Assembly: GCA_022059125.1 (NCBI GenBank)
Contig: JAEUWY010000004.1
Location: forward strand, 1,488,001-1,552,000
Source: Corynespora cassiicola
Taxonomy: Eukaryota > Ascomycota > Dothideomycetes > Pleosporales > Corynesporascaceae
Length of the DNA: 64,000 nucleotides
Reading direction: 5' to 3'
The position numbers were made by a program, and so were the translations under genes. Position 1 is the stretch's first letter. Every line of letters begins with the position of its first letter. This document shows positions 33,501 to 44,558 of the stretch, piece after piece. The notes under the pieces were generated by a model that was not told where the DNA came from, did no database searches, and saw only the letters and a list, made by a program, of their open reading frames with translations.

Positions 33501-35161
33501 TGGAGTCGGCATGAGCACAAAGAAGATGGATCAACTATTCAACGATCTTGAACAGGTGCAGACAGAGCCGGCGACCATGCTGGAGGATGCTCTTGTGCCA
33601 AACCCACAGCAATCGCTGGATAAGGACGAAAAAACAACTCTGGGCCTTGGACTTGCAGTCGTCGCTCGAATTATAAGGAACATGAATGGGCAAATGCGTC
33701 TCAAATCCGAAGAAGGCAAAGGTTCTCGTTTTGTCATTCAATTGCCCTTCGACCTTCCTGATACTGAAAATCAGGAGAGTTCAGGAGCATCTCCTCCTGA
33801 AGAAAGTAGCACGCCTCAAGCAGACACCCCTAGTCCCGGTCAAGCCGAAGGCGAACGTACCTTGGTCGCTCCAAGCTTGTCACGTGGCGACTCCGGCAGC
33901 AACATCATCACCAACAAGGTCATGAGAAGAGAAAGTGCCGAGAGCCTACGTAGCAAGAGGAGTTTGAGCAGCTTCAAGAGCGGCAACTCGAGCATCAGGA
34001 GCCAACGGAGCGATGTCGACAGGCTGATCGAGGCAATCCAGGAACCGCATCTGGTTGAGAGACCCTCGAGTGAACGAAGTACAAGTGCCCGCTCAATGAG
34101 ACCCACCTTGACGAAGCGGAATAGCTTAGACCAGTCGTTACCCACCTCGCCCCCGCGCGCTCGTTCTAAAAGCCTGGAATTGATCGATGCGCAGCAAGGA
34201 TCTCTCCCGTCGCATCAACGATCATTAGACAGTACGATGCAGGTCCTCGGCGAAGAACATATTCACGCCTCGGGAACTCCTCTGCGAGCTCTCAAGATAC
34301 CAGAGGGGCCAGGGTCTCCACGTGAATTGCCTCAACATAGGACCGGCAGCATACTAGGCGAGGTACACAGTGAGCCCGAGCAAATATCTCAGGAGCCATT
34401 GACCGCAGACAACATGCGGGTCCTCGTCGCCGAGGACGACCCCGTCAACAGCAGGATCATAAAGAAGAGGCTAGAGAAAATCGGACACAAAGTTCATCTC
34501 ACGGTCAATGGAGAAGAGTGTGCCTCTGCGTTTGGCGATCAACCACGCGACTTCGATGTTGTCCTAATGGATATGCAAGTAAGTGGTAGCCAGTGCCTCC
34601 TAACATGTTTGTTTCTCACATTCAACACAGATGCCGATTGTAGATGGCCTCACGTCTGCGAAAATGATCCGGTCCTTTGAAAAGACCCATACCAATATCT
34701 ATTCACCGCGAGCTGCACTTTGCGGGCGGGTACCTATCATCGCCGTATCAGCCTCTTTGCTGGAACGCTCAAGGAAGGAGTACATCAATGCAGGTTTTGA
34801 CGCTTGGATATTGAAGCCCATATCGTTTGACCGCCTCAGTCAACTCATGAAGGCGATTGTCGACAGCAATGTTCGCGAGTCATGCGTCTACAAACCTGGC
34901 GAATGGGAACGAGGCGGCTGGTTCCATAGCGGCCAAAAGACGTCGAATGATGCCTCTGCCACTCCATTTGACCAATCTCCGCGGTCGACGCCATTATCTG
35001 CTGTGGAAGAGGCTGCACAATCAGACGAACCCGTGGCTGGAGACGGGGCAGGCGACATTCCCGACAAGCAGGAACGACTGTTGCAAGAACAGGACAAAGG
35101 AAAAGGGAAATGCGTACATTACCAAGGTGACGAGCCACCGGACGAACCAAGCGAAACCTAA
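30532..35161 (+). CDS. fphA: Fungal phytochrome, hybrid histidine kinase with receiver domain
   Basis: Two exons, 30532-34578 and 34631-35161 (52-nt intron), give 1525 aa. Residues 1-220 are disordered and Ser/Pro-rich. Next comes the PAS domain with the bilin-attachment Cys259 (RCEDEPIHIPGAVQGFG), the GAF domain (FHRVMVYQFD, FPASDIPKQARDLY) and a PHY domain. HisKA has the phosphoacceptor His839 in SAHEVRTPLN; the HATPase has N and G boxes (NITANAIQN, DTGVGM, GLGLAV). A 200-residue Ser-rich linker leads to the receiver domain (MRVLVAEDDPVN) with phospho-Asp1347 in VLMDMQMPIVDG, which is completed by splicing, and the conserved Lys in ILKPIS. Relatives sense red/far-red light and temperature in cytoplasm and nucleus and signal through the HOG pathway. 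All key residues are present. Confidence 0.95.
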
Positions 35162-36718
35162 AACATCCCTTTATCTCGTAGTCGAACGTCCTATCGATAC
35201 CCCCTCACACGTATGCCGGAGGAGTGACGTACAAAACGAACCGGAACACGATCCATAGATCACTCGCTATAGATCTCTCCCTCCATATTCCTTGTCCCAT
35301 CTTTTGGACAACCCACCATTCTTCCTATGTATTCTTCCCCCCCCCCCCCCCCCCCTTTTTTTTCCCTCCATCTCCTGACGCATACGTGTACATGACATAA
35401 ACGGGTTCATGGGTTCTTTTCTCACATTGGCGGGCACATGAAAGCACATACGGAGCGACGGCGCAACAATCAGACAGTCTTGATTTTTTGGTTGACACTA
35501 TCTTCTCAGGCCATTGCCTTTTGGGAGCTTGGTTTGCCACTTGGCTCAAGCGCGGCAGTCGCTTTTTCTTGTCCTCTGGGTTATAGCATATATCTTGTCA
35601 AGTTGCCATGGGTTTTGGGACTGGGCTGGGATCGGTCTGGTTATTTTTTTTCCTTGTTCTTTTCCCTCTCCCGAATTCATTCCTCTTTGCTTATGTCTTG
35701 CCTGCCTGCCTGCCATGCCTTGCAGGCCCCGTCCAGTTGATCTGGACATGTGGGACGTTTGCAGCCCCCCCCCCCCCGCGTGGCCGCCTATTAGCTTGCT
35801 TGCTTGCGTATCCTCTTACCACCACCCTATGTACCTCTTCCACCAATGAGTTTTAGAAACACGGGGGCCTGAGATCGTTCAATCACCATTACCTGTTCCC
35901 ACCACTTCTTTCAGATGGCTCGGGGATAACTGTTCACCCCTCCCCCCCCCTTCCAACCTTCCCCAAGACTTTTTTTTCTTTTGGTTCTATCCACTTTTGT
36001 CGTCCTGGTTCCGGAACTCCCCAAGGACGGTTTTCTTTTCACATCTTGGTTTTACGTTGTTCCTTGTCTGCTTTTTTCCCCCGCTTTAGAGTCATGGCGG
36101 GGTGGAGTTGGTTTTGGGGGAGGGGAAAGGGGGGGAATTTTCAATGGTGTATTGATATCGAATCAGGGATGGGATACCCGGGCTCCTTTGTTTGCTTGTA
36201 TGGTTGGTTGGTTGCATGGATGGATGGATGGACGGATGGGGTGGAATGAGGACATGGGAGGAGAGAGTGTGATGAAGAAAGAAATGCGGGCATGAGGATG
36301 GATTGGATTGGATCGGACTAGATGGAATGGAGGCATCAATGAAATCAAAAGAGTTGCATTGCTATTCCGGTTCTATAATGTGCACGGTGATGTGATGTTT
36401 GGAGGGCCATGGCCGTATGCATGCGCTAGGCCGGTTGGAGAGGGGGGTGCATGCGCATGCGCGCGTGCGTGCGCCCGGCAAGGCCAGCTGACGTCGCTAC
36501 TCATATGCCCTAGCCGTTCGAGTCCGGTTCGCCACCACGGGCTTTTGCGGGGAATTTTGTGCAGGAGGTTGGCTGGCTGGGCGGTGGTAGGGCTGGACTA
36601 GGCCGGGGCGGGGAGGCATCGAGTACGGTAGCCTGGGAAGTTGGCTCGCCTCACCTTCTCACTCCCTACACTCCTACACCATCCCATGACCACTCTTCCG
36701 TCCGTTCCCTCTCCCCCC
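35162..36718. other. Convergent intergenic region with homopolymer runs
   Basis: 3' regions of the phytochrome gene and the minus-strand MFS gene. Contains C(21)T(8) at 35337-35365, C(13) at 35765-35777, T-rich tracts at 35641-35660 and 35968-35980, and GGAT-type repeats near 36205-36245. No gene seen. Confidence 0.5.
35337..35365. repeat. Homopolymer C(21) followed by T(8)
   Basis: Twenty-one C then eight T, about 175 bases after the phytochrome stop codon. Probably 3' UTR simple sequence. Run length should be treated as approximate because such runs are error-prone. Confidence 0.8.
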
Positions 36719-38286
36719 TTATCTCAACCTCCCAACCCTCATCCACACCCCACACCCCACCCCCGCGACTCCAACGCACCCCACGACCACCACCCCCGTC
36801 CACCCCACGCCAATCGCTTCCACGACGAATCCTATCCCCGCCGTTGCTCCCGCTGCAATGAGGCACCGGCACAAATTCAGCGCTGCGCCCGCGGCCGCTG
36901 CATGTTTGGGATGCGCGTCGATGAGGTACGTCGTCACGACCGACTGAGCGGCCGCGGCAGCCCATCCCGTCGCAAAAGAGGCGATGAGCGGGACCGAGAT
37001 GTGTGTTTGGAAGTTCAAGGTCCAGGATTGCAGGATTAGGGCGAGGGCGAGGAGGAGGGAGAGGGGGGGTAGAAGGGTGAGGCGAGCGCGTAGGAGAGCC
37101 TTGGTGTCGCCTGGAGCTGTGGCCACCTCTCCCTGACGTTCATCATCAGGGGCAGCATTATGCTGCTGGCCGCGGGCCTCCATGTCCATGTCTAGCTTCT
37201 CTTTGGCGCGCTGGAAGCTGCGGTCGAGCATTCTGCCCGCGAGGAGGGTGCCGAAGATGGAGCCCAGGCCATTGGGAATAAAGGCGAGGCCCGTTTGCGT
37301 AGCAGTCAGGCTGTAAGTCTTTGTGAGGGTGGGGGGAAGTATTGTCAGGCTGGTTTGCCAGGCGGCGTACAGGATGGCAAGGGCGAGAATGGGGGGCCCG
37401 GCTAGAGGAGAAAAGAGGATGCGAAGGGGCGTTGTGAGGTCAACCTTTAATTTCTTTTGCTGGCTATCCACCTCTTTCCGGGAATTTGACCGGGGGGTGG
37501 TGCTAAGGGACTGATAGGTAAACAGGGGAAAAGAGAGAAACTGGCTCTGTGGCTTGACGTCGCCGTTTCCAACCAGCGAGCGCAGCGTTTCGGGGAGAAG
37601 GAACAGAAGTAGAACCAGGAAGACGCCGCTATATATTCCCAGGAACCAGAAGACAGATTTCCAGCCCAAGGATCCGGACAGAGCACCCCCGATAATGGGG
37701 CCAATGGCCACAGGGGCGAGCATTCCTGCTTGGAATACGCTCATATACCCCCCGCGCTCGGCGCGTGTTGTGATGTCCCCGATCACACCGGAGCCGATGG
37801 CGATGGTGCTAGCGCTGCCAGTGCTTTGCAGACATCGCAGGACGAGGAGTGTGGTGTAGTTCTTCGATTCTGCGAGCCCAATGCAGGACCCTAGGAAAAC
37901 GATAAATGTGCAGAAGTATGCTGTTCGCCGGCCCTTGGCGTCGGAGAGGGGACCCCAGAGGCTGGGGGCAAGACCTTGAAATATCAGGTAGGATGTCACA
38001 GTGAGATTTATGAGTTCGGTAGAGACGTGGAGGTCATGGGCGATTGTGGGGATAGCGGGAAAGTAGATGTTGGAGGCGAAGCCCGAGACTGAGGTTTGAT
38101 AAGTAAGTGTAGATGTATTTTAGAAGTGTTAGGAAACTTACATGTTGCGGCAGTAGATATAATTGCTACGATCAAAGCTTTCTGTCGCTTGTCGAATATA
38201 CTGTAGGGTTGTTCTGGGGCTCGAGAGACTGTGGCTTGGTGGTGCTGATCTGTGTCGGGCATGTTTGTATTTCCTAGAGAAGCCAT
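36719..38286 (-). CDS. MFS transporter, DHA1 family, QDR-like
   Basis: Two exons, 38286-38142 and 38088-36719, joined in phase across a 53-nt intron, giving 504 aa. The start is the first in-frame ATG (MASLGNTNMPDTD). The QDR-type signature follows the first helix: SGFASNIYFPAIPTI, then LINLTVTSYLIFQGLAPSLW and the loop motif GPLSDAKGRR, then LLVLRCLQSTGSASTIAIG and GPIIGGALSG. A long central cytosolic loop separates the six-helix halves, for 12 helices in total. QDR/DHA1 carriers are plasma-membrane drug:H+ antiporters exporting quinidine, polyamines or toxic metabolites. The neighbouring Zn2Cys6 gene lies 574 bases upstream on the same strand, so co-regulation is possible but not shown. Confidence 0.9.
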
Positions 38287-38860
38287 CTTTGAATTCAAGC
38301 TCTAGAGAACATTGGTGTTTATATGTGGCAGCCTGCAATTGTGGGTGAGCTTGTAATTGGAAAGCGCACCGGAGTTGAGGCTGCATGACCGGAGTTGAGG
38401 ACTCAACTGCGGGAAAACAACCAATCATAGCCTTTCCCAGCGTGTTCCGGAATTGAGCCTTTGGAGGCAACCACCATGGCAGGTCGAGTAAGGCAATGTG
38501 CAGATGGAGGGTGGCGCTCTTTCTTATTTTTGTTTAGCGTATTCCGGGCACAGAACACCCTTTTGCAGATTGAATCCGTGTACTCTAGCCACAATGTGCT
38601 TCCTTCAGAAAATACGTATAAGAAATAAGATCGTGCAGTTACAGTATGTGAGACGTCTCTAACTGGCATACTTTTGTGCGATCTCGGCTTTCTTGGTGAT
38701 TCTCTCGAGCCATGCAATCTTTGTGTAAACAGTCTTAAAGCATTGAAGTATAGGTTAAGATGACGCGCTTGACTCTCGCACCTTCTATCATGACCTTGGT
38801 CAGTAACGCCAACAATCAAATTAATCCTGAAGATCGACCCACACAGACTTTTCAATTGAA
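38287..38860. promoter_or_regulatory. MFS upstream region / Zn2Cys6 gene 3' flank
   Basis: Contains a direct repeat of ACCGGAGTTGAGG (around 38370-38402, two copies 21 bases apart), just upstream of the MFS start, which could be a regulator site. An open frame on the minus strand at 38403-38864 has no domain. Confidence 0.4.
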
Positions 38861-40192
38861 TCAAGTCCCGTGAGTGCTACTCGTAACGGCATACAACATA
38901 GTTCCAAACTCATCGACGCCTTCTAGCCATCGATCGACCCGGCCCCGTCGTTCGGCCACACCATGATCATCCATGTCTGTCGGAAGTGGCCAAAGCTCAT
39001 CTATCCGAAAATAATCCGTCCAGTCTGTCAGGTGAAGATTGTAGGCCTCTTCCCACTTGTATCGCGTTTCTGCTCTCCACAGATACTGGCTCGTTGGAGC
39101 AGGCAGCCCCTGCAGCTCAGAGCCCAAAGTAATTGGAATGCCGTCTTGCGTGGAGAGGACATTGTCGAAAAAGTACATTGTATAGAGCGTCCGTCGTTTT
39201 GCTTCGGCGACAATCCAGGCTTCCCATTGTGGCCTTGCGTGCTGTTGTTCGGCTTTGCAAACAAGACCGCGATGGCTGCTCGAGCATGCAAGTTCTTGGA
39301 GGTTCATGATTGCTTGACGAAGAAATAGATTATTGTTTTGTTTGAGTAGGAAGAAGAGAACCATGGAATATATCAGATATGCCTGGAAGGCTGTGAGTGA
39401 GGACATGTCATCATATACTTCGCGTTGATTGTATAGGCTATTCATCTCCCTCTGGAGCACATCCAATATGGTACATTCGCTTCCTGGTAATGGATTCTTG
39501 CATATGCGGACAATAGCAAGGCAAGTTGCAAGTGGTGGCTTCATGAATGCTGCTTTTGTCTGTGCGGGGTGTATGAACGGAGGGACCGCACGGCCATGCA
39601 CTGTAACCGATGCATAAGACTTGAGGATCCTGAAAATAAAAGACGCAGTAGACTTGGAGTATTCCTTGTTCTTTTGCCCCGGGGCGGGTATGTAGGAATT
39701 CAGCCAACGGTTACTGATAGCGCCCGCATCAATAGGACAGACAAGGTCCAAATTTGCGAGATGATGAGCATTGAAACCCTCGGGCGTTTTTGTCCTTTCC
39801 GGAACTTCAGGTGCACTTCGAAGTCTCGATTGATTTGAGAGAGGGGCATCAGTCAGCACCGGGTTATTGATTGAAAAGCTGCCATCAAACAAGGGTGTGG
39901 ACGCGCCGATCAATGCATCGGCATTCGTACTGGTAGATAGATTTTGCGCAAAAAGAGGCCCAGTCATTGAGGGAGTTTCGATTGTAGACAACTCGCTGTT
40001 TGTTCCCGCTTCTCCATTGTCGTTGGCACTGATTGAGGCGTCCCTGGGTGGCATGGCTTGAGAATAAATGCAACGCAGACCCCGAGAGGCACATCTGGAG
40101 CAACGCTCTGGCTTGCGGTCACATTTTTCTTTTGCAGCCGAACACCGCAAGCAAGATTTCTTTCGAGAGACAGAGTATCTTGCAGCTTTCAT
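38861..40192 (-). CDS. Zn2Cys6 fungal-type transcription factor
   Basis: Intronless, 443 aa. The ATG at 40192 places the binuclear zinc cluster at residues 14-41: Cys14, 17, 24, 31, 34 and 41 in the pattern CX2CX6CX6CX2CX6C, with a basic KKS before it and RCIY after it. The frame extends upstream without another suitable ATG. The middle is low-complexity; from about residue 150 the regulatory domain shows the motif typical of this family, WEAWIVAEAKRRTLYTMYFF followed by a GIPITLGSELQGLPAP segment. Such proteins activate nearby or pathway genes. The adjacent MFS transporter is the obvious candidate target, an inference from position only. The C-terminus ends shortly after LWPLPTD, normal for compact members. 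Confidence 0.88.
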   Translation of the reverse strand: MKAARYSVSRKKSCLRCSAAKEKCDRKPERCSRCASRGLRCIYSQAMPPRDASISANDNGEAGTNSELSTIETPSMTGPLFAQNLSTSTNADALIGASTPLFDGSFSINNPVLTDAPLSNQSRLRSAPEVPERTKTPEGFNAHHLANLDLVCPIDAGAISNRWLNSYIPAPGQKNKEYSKSTASFIFRILKSYASVTVHGRAVPPFIHPAQTKAAFMKPPLATCLAIVRICKNPLPGSECTILDVLQREMNSLYNQREVYDDMSSLTAFQAYLIYSMVLFFLLKQNNNLFLRQAIMNLQELACSSSHRGLVCKAEQQHARPQWEAWIVAEAKRRTLYTMYFFDNVLSTQDGIPITLGSELQGLPAPTSQYLWRAETRYKWEEAYNLHLTDWTDYFRIDELWPLPTDMDDHGVAERRGRVDRWLEGVDEFGTMLYAVTSSTHGT

Positions 40193-43100
40193 CGGGATTG
40201 GAGATGGAAGATGAGAATGCCGTAAACGCGCAGAAACACAACAGTGTGAGTTAGCACATGCTGAATAAGCATAAATCTTGGCAGTCCAGGCGCATTGCCC
40301 ATGCATGAACAATCACATCTCGAGCATAGTCAGCTTGACCCGAAATGCCATATCTTGCGATATCCTGAGGCCCATTAGTCTTGATGAATGAGATCACCAA
40401 CTTTGCTGTTGATTGCTGTTGTCGTGCATACTGCCCCGCTACCCAAGCCATTACTTTTCTAGCTGCAGGGCATATCGAATCAGAGGAAATGATGTGATGC
40501 AGGATGCTCTATCGGTGTGGGTATGATAGGAGTGTTCTCGGAGCAAACAGGTGTTCGAGAAACAGCAACAGAAATTAAAGTGGGGGCGAATTGCACGACA
40601 ACATCACATGTAGTCCCCCCTAGAATAAGTGAGCATGTGAAAGCATGATTTCTTGAGAATTCGGCTTTGCAGAACGGGTCGGTTGCATTCCTGAACAGGT
40701 ATAATCCCCAAGCACGTGAGAGACAAGTAAGAAAAATAGGATCTGTTGAGAATGGAGCAGAGCTAGGATTGGAAAATAGAAAGGGCAAAGTAGGTAGTGT
40801 TGAGGTGCCGGTCAGCACTAAGATCGAGCAGACTATACCTTTTGGGTGTAAATTATGCCTGGGGTGTTGAAAGTCTTTTTGCAATGCAGTGAGTGGATGT
40901 TATGGAATAGGTCGCCAATGGAGAAGTGGAGGAAGAAAACAAGCTAGAAGGAGGAAGTTCCACATGTAGAAATACCCAGTTGAAATCTCTTCAAAGCACG
41001 TCGCCGAAAGGTATATTTCCTCTGTTAAGACGGGCTCCACTTATGCCCTGCATAACAGTTGTGCATGATTCAATGGCGGGATCTCGCCATCATAGTTCCA
41101 GGGTACACCTGGAGAAGAACCCTCGCAATGTCGAGGGAATATCATTCGATTAGGTGGTGGTAGCATGTCAGTTCGTATCTCTCGTTGCTTTTTAGGGTTC
41201 CAGACCCCTAAGCGTGCAGAGTAACTTGAACCCCACCAAGATGGAAAAGCGGTCTCGTTTATTTTTTGAGACACCATGCAAGCGACATTGGATCGGATCG
41301 ATAGCACCGAAAAAGCTCCGAAGGGCCGGAAGGAGACTTGAGTCAACCTATTCTCCGAGTATACGATAGGCTCTTTGACAGCTGCTTACAAGCATCCGTA
41401 AGCCACAGAGTAGTCCAGAAACAGCAGGAATTCCTTACCCATTTCTGGAAACCCGCTTGAGTCGGGCCGAGCCATTCAGAATTGTGGCAGGGCTCTGGTA
41501 GTCGGAACGTGGTCCCCAGTCACAAAAGAAGCAAGCCATTAAGGATCCTAGAGCCTACTGCGACCTTTACAGTTTTAGAGTGTTGAGTCTATACCTGGGG
41601 CTGAGACTTGAGCCAGCTTATACTTAGGAGGTCGCCGTCCAAGCCATAGAGGTGCGTGCGGAGAAGGCAGCTCTGATAGGAACGAAGATAGAAGTACTTC
41701 GGAGGAACAGCCGACGAACCTGAAAGTGCCGGAGGCACACCCCGCAGTGAGACCGTGGCCATAGAGAGGGCCGCGTGGCAAACTTAAAAAACAGTTCTGA
41801 CATATAGGGCGAGGCGGGGTGTACCTTGCATCCGACCCGCCTCCTCCCGTGGAAAAGGAAATGGGGAGCGGTTCCCAGAGTAGGGGAATTGAACTGCAGG
41901 GCAAGGTAGACGGTCTATTGCGCTTATTCGGCTCCACGGATCCTGTTTGGCTCAACACTCTGGGGTAAAGTTGGCGCACTGTGGTGCTCTTGTGCGGTTC
42001 CATGGCGCGGGTTGTAGCTTTGATGACGCTGCCAGTGGCCAGCGGCAGTTGGAGAAGAGCGGATGTTGTTGGGCATGAAGAAGGCTAAAGTAGAAAGAAG
42101 CATAAGGACAGAGATCGGCACGATATGGTGTTGCGCCCTCGATTGGACTAGCAGTAGAAAAAGCAAGCACGTCGTGCATGGTCGGAGACGAGAAAAAGCA
42201 GAAGGATCGAGGATGATGTGAGTGACTTGGAAGGCAGCATGCTGGTATGAGGTGAGAAGGATTTGCTTGGTCCCACGCAATGAAACGGCAGAGGTGCATG
42301 CACAGATTTTGGATCGTTTCCAGGGTGAGCTGCATGGCCCGCATGTAAGGAAAGCAACGAGGTCAAGATGGTAAAAATATTAGATGAGAACTCTGCTTGT
42401 CGGGTCAGGTACAAGAGGTCGGAGAATAAACTTCGCAATGTGATGGGCTGTGCAGTTGTCACATCTAGTCGAAGTGGTCCTGATCTGTCGAGCTGCATCT
42501 CACCAAGGGACCGCCCGGTCTCAGATCGCATCCCGAATCTCCAGGGCTGCAGTAGGGCGGGCACAAGGAGGAAGGCGGTTTTAAGGGAGTAATTCAACGC
42601 TGACTGGCTTGTTTTGGGATATGATCTGCGGATCCAGCGCGGTGGACAGACTTTTCTTCGCACCGTCCTCGCGTTCGGGAGCTGAGCCGGAGCCGCGACG
42701 GGAGGGATGATGCCTGTAGGTGCCGACTCCTGAAGCACCAACCTCTGTAAGGTAAACCATAAACCAGAGATGGCTGTGGAAAGAAAAGGGAGGCTTGGAG
42801 GTGAGAAGATGGGATTGTTGCGGTCGAGGGGTGGATTTGAGTCAGTCTGTCAGACGCAGCCGACGACTCAACGTTTGACGACGCCCAAGTGGCCACCCGT
42901 GGGCGCATGTCTTTCTGAGATGGGAATTGGCTGAGGGTGACAGGGCCTCAGCGGGTAGGCACGGTGGTGCGACGGAAGAGCCGCCCGCGCCCTGGTGGAC
43001 GTGTGCATGGCGCGCCCATGGGCAGCATGGGGATCTGTGGTGTTGTCCTTGTTCTATAGGGGGGCCAAACGAGGACAGGCCCAGTGGCCGAGGAGCTCGC

Positions 43101-43514
43101 TGGTGGCGGTGACGTGCTAGATGGAGTCGACACAGCGGTGCAGCTCTGGACGTGCTGGATCCGAGTTAGCTGTCTGGGAGCGATGCTGGCGCTGTGGCAG
43201 TCTGGCTGGGGAGCCTCGGAGTGGAGCTGTATGACGGAGGGCTGGAGGGCCAGGCGAGGTGCTGTGGCCGGTCCCGTGACCCGCGTAGGCGAGTACCTCC
43301 TTTCCCGGCAGGTACGACGGGACGGCGGCCAATGGGGCACGGGCGAATGGCAAGCGGCGACGGCAAGACGACGACGACGAGGGCCGATGACAGCAGCCGA
43401 CCATGGACGACACAACTGGCAGGCACGGGCGGATGGGACGTCAACCACAAAGTGGAGCGCCTGGAGAGCGTGGAGTGGTTGCGGCTCAGGCCCAAGATTC
43501 GACGAGGCCGTCGC

Positions 43515-43527
43515 GGGGGGGGGGGGG
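43515..43527. repeat. Homopolymer G(13)
   Basis: Thirteen G within the GC-rich STE20 upstream region. Confidence 0.8.
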
Positions 43528-43783
43528 CTGAGGTCGAGTGTTTGGCAGCGTCTGGCAGCGTTTGGCAGTGTTTGCACGGCGGTGCAGGGCCAAGGGCCGA
43601 TTCGCTGCTGGGGTGCGGCAACGGCACGTCAAACGTTGCCGGCTGCATGAGAGGGCCGCGGTCGGGCTGGCTAGGGCCGCGGGTGCAGGGCGAAACGGCG
43701 CATGGCGCAAAGTTTGGAGATTGCAGGAGGCGGGCGAGGCGGGCACGGCGGGCACGGAGACCACGGCGTGTTGAAACGCATAT

Positions 43784-43985
43784 TCCAGCGGGCTGGCGTG
43801 GGCTGGCGTGGGCTGGCGGGCGCTGGCGGGCGCTGGCGTGGTGTGGAGATGAGGAAGCCGGCGCCAGCGCTGGACTGGTGTTGGCCTGGCGCTGGCCTGG
43901 CGCTGGCCTGGTGCTGGACTGGTGCTGGTGCTGGCCTGGGCCGGAGCAGGGCAGGGCAGGGCAGGGAGCAGAGCAGGGCCTGCTG
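43784..43985. repeat. GC-rich minisatellite (GGCTGGCGTG / CTGGCCTGGCG units)
   Basis: About 200 bases of imperfect tandem units of 9-12 bases, beginning with repeats of GGCTGGCGTG, moving to GGCGCTGGC, then to CTGGCCTGGCG and CTGGTGCTGGACTGG variants, and ending in repeats of GCAGG. The units drift gradually, as in a slippage-generated array. Confidence 0.75.
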
Positions 43986-44227
43986 CCGTCTGCCAACTGC
44001 CTAGTAACCCAGGCGGCCGGTGGTGGGCAGCCGGCGGGCAGTGGGCGGCCGTGGGCGGTGGCCATGGGCAGGCAGTGGCGGGCAAATCCCCCCTCCCCTT
44101 CCCACCAGGCCTCTGCTGCTAGCAGGACCACCACCCCCTCCCCCCATCCCAGCCCAGTCCGTGCACCCCATTTCGACGTAGAAGGCTTTGCGTCGGGCGC
44201 CCTCATGCGTCCCCGTACTCTGTACTC

Positions 44228-44312
44228 TTGCGTCTGCGTCTCTGCGCCTCTGCGTCTCTGCTGCGTCTCTGCTGCGTCGCCGTCGCCTGCGCCTGCGCCT
44301 GCATCTGCTCTT
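44228..44312. repeat. TGCGTCTC / CTGCGC tandem repeat in STE20 leader
   Basis: Imperfect tandem repeats of TGCGTCTC and CTCTGCTGCG changing to CGCCTGCGC units, about 250 bases upstream of the STE20 ATG. Pyrimidine-biased, so it may lie within the transcribed leader. Confidence 0.7.
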
Positions 44313-44558
44313 CTGCCGTGACGACCGCCTCTCCCTGTCCCATCCACCCACCCTCCCATCCACCCATTGTCCTCCGCCCCGACCCCGACGCCGCCCGCCA
44401 ATTGACGCCGCTGGCTCCCCGGCTGCTGCTCTGCTCCTGCACAAGCTGCATCAGGCGCCGGCTGTGTCGCCCTGGTGCCTTTGGCGCCCTCTACACGCGC
44501 ACCATCCTCGGGAGCAGTGGCAGTGGGCGCTGCCGCTCAGGCAAGCTCAGGGCCTAGC

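Larger units (their letters stand above)
40193..44558. other. 4.4-kb gene-free region, low complexity at the right end
   Basis: No protein-coding gene could be supported. 40.2-42.8 kb is of moderate composition, with scattered short open frames and no domain. 42.9-44.5 kb is very GC-rich, with overlapping open frames of 375-411 codons on both strands that are Ala/Gly/Arg/Trp-rich artefacts of tandem repeats. It should contain the STE20 promoter and a long 5' leader. A non-coding RNA cannot be excluded. Confidence 0.5.

Noticed and set aside
41924..42741. Open frames on the minus strand of 110-200 codons
   Set aside because: Several frames overlap with equal length, and none has a domain, signal peptide or clean intron structure.
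43166..44401. Overlapping open frames of 411 and 375 codons on both strands
   Set aside because: They lie in GC-rich tandem repeats where stop codons are rare. Products are low-complexity, and neither has splice signals or a domain.
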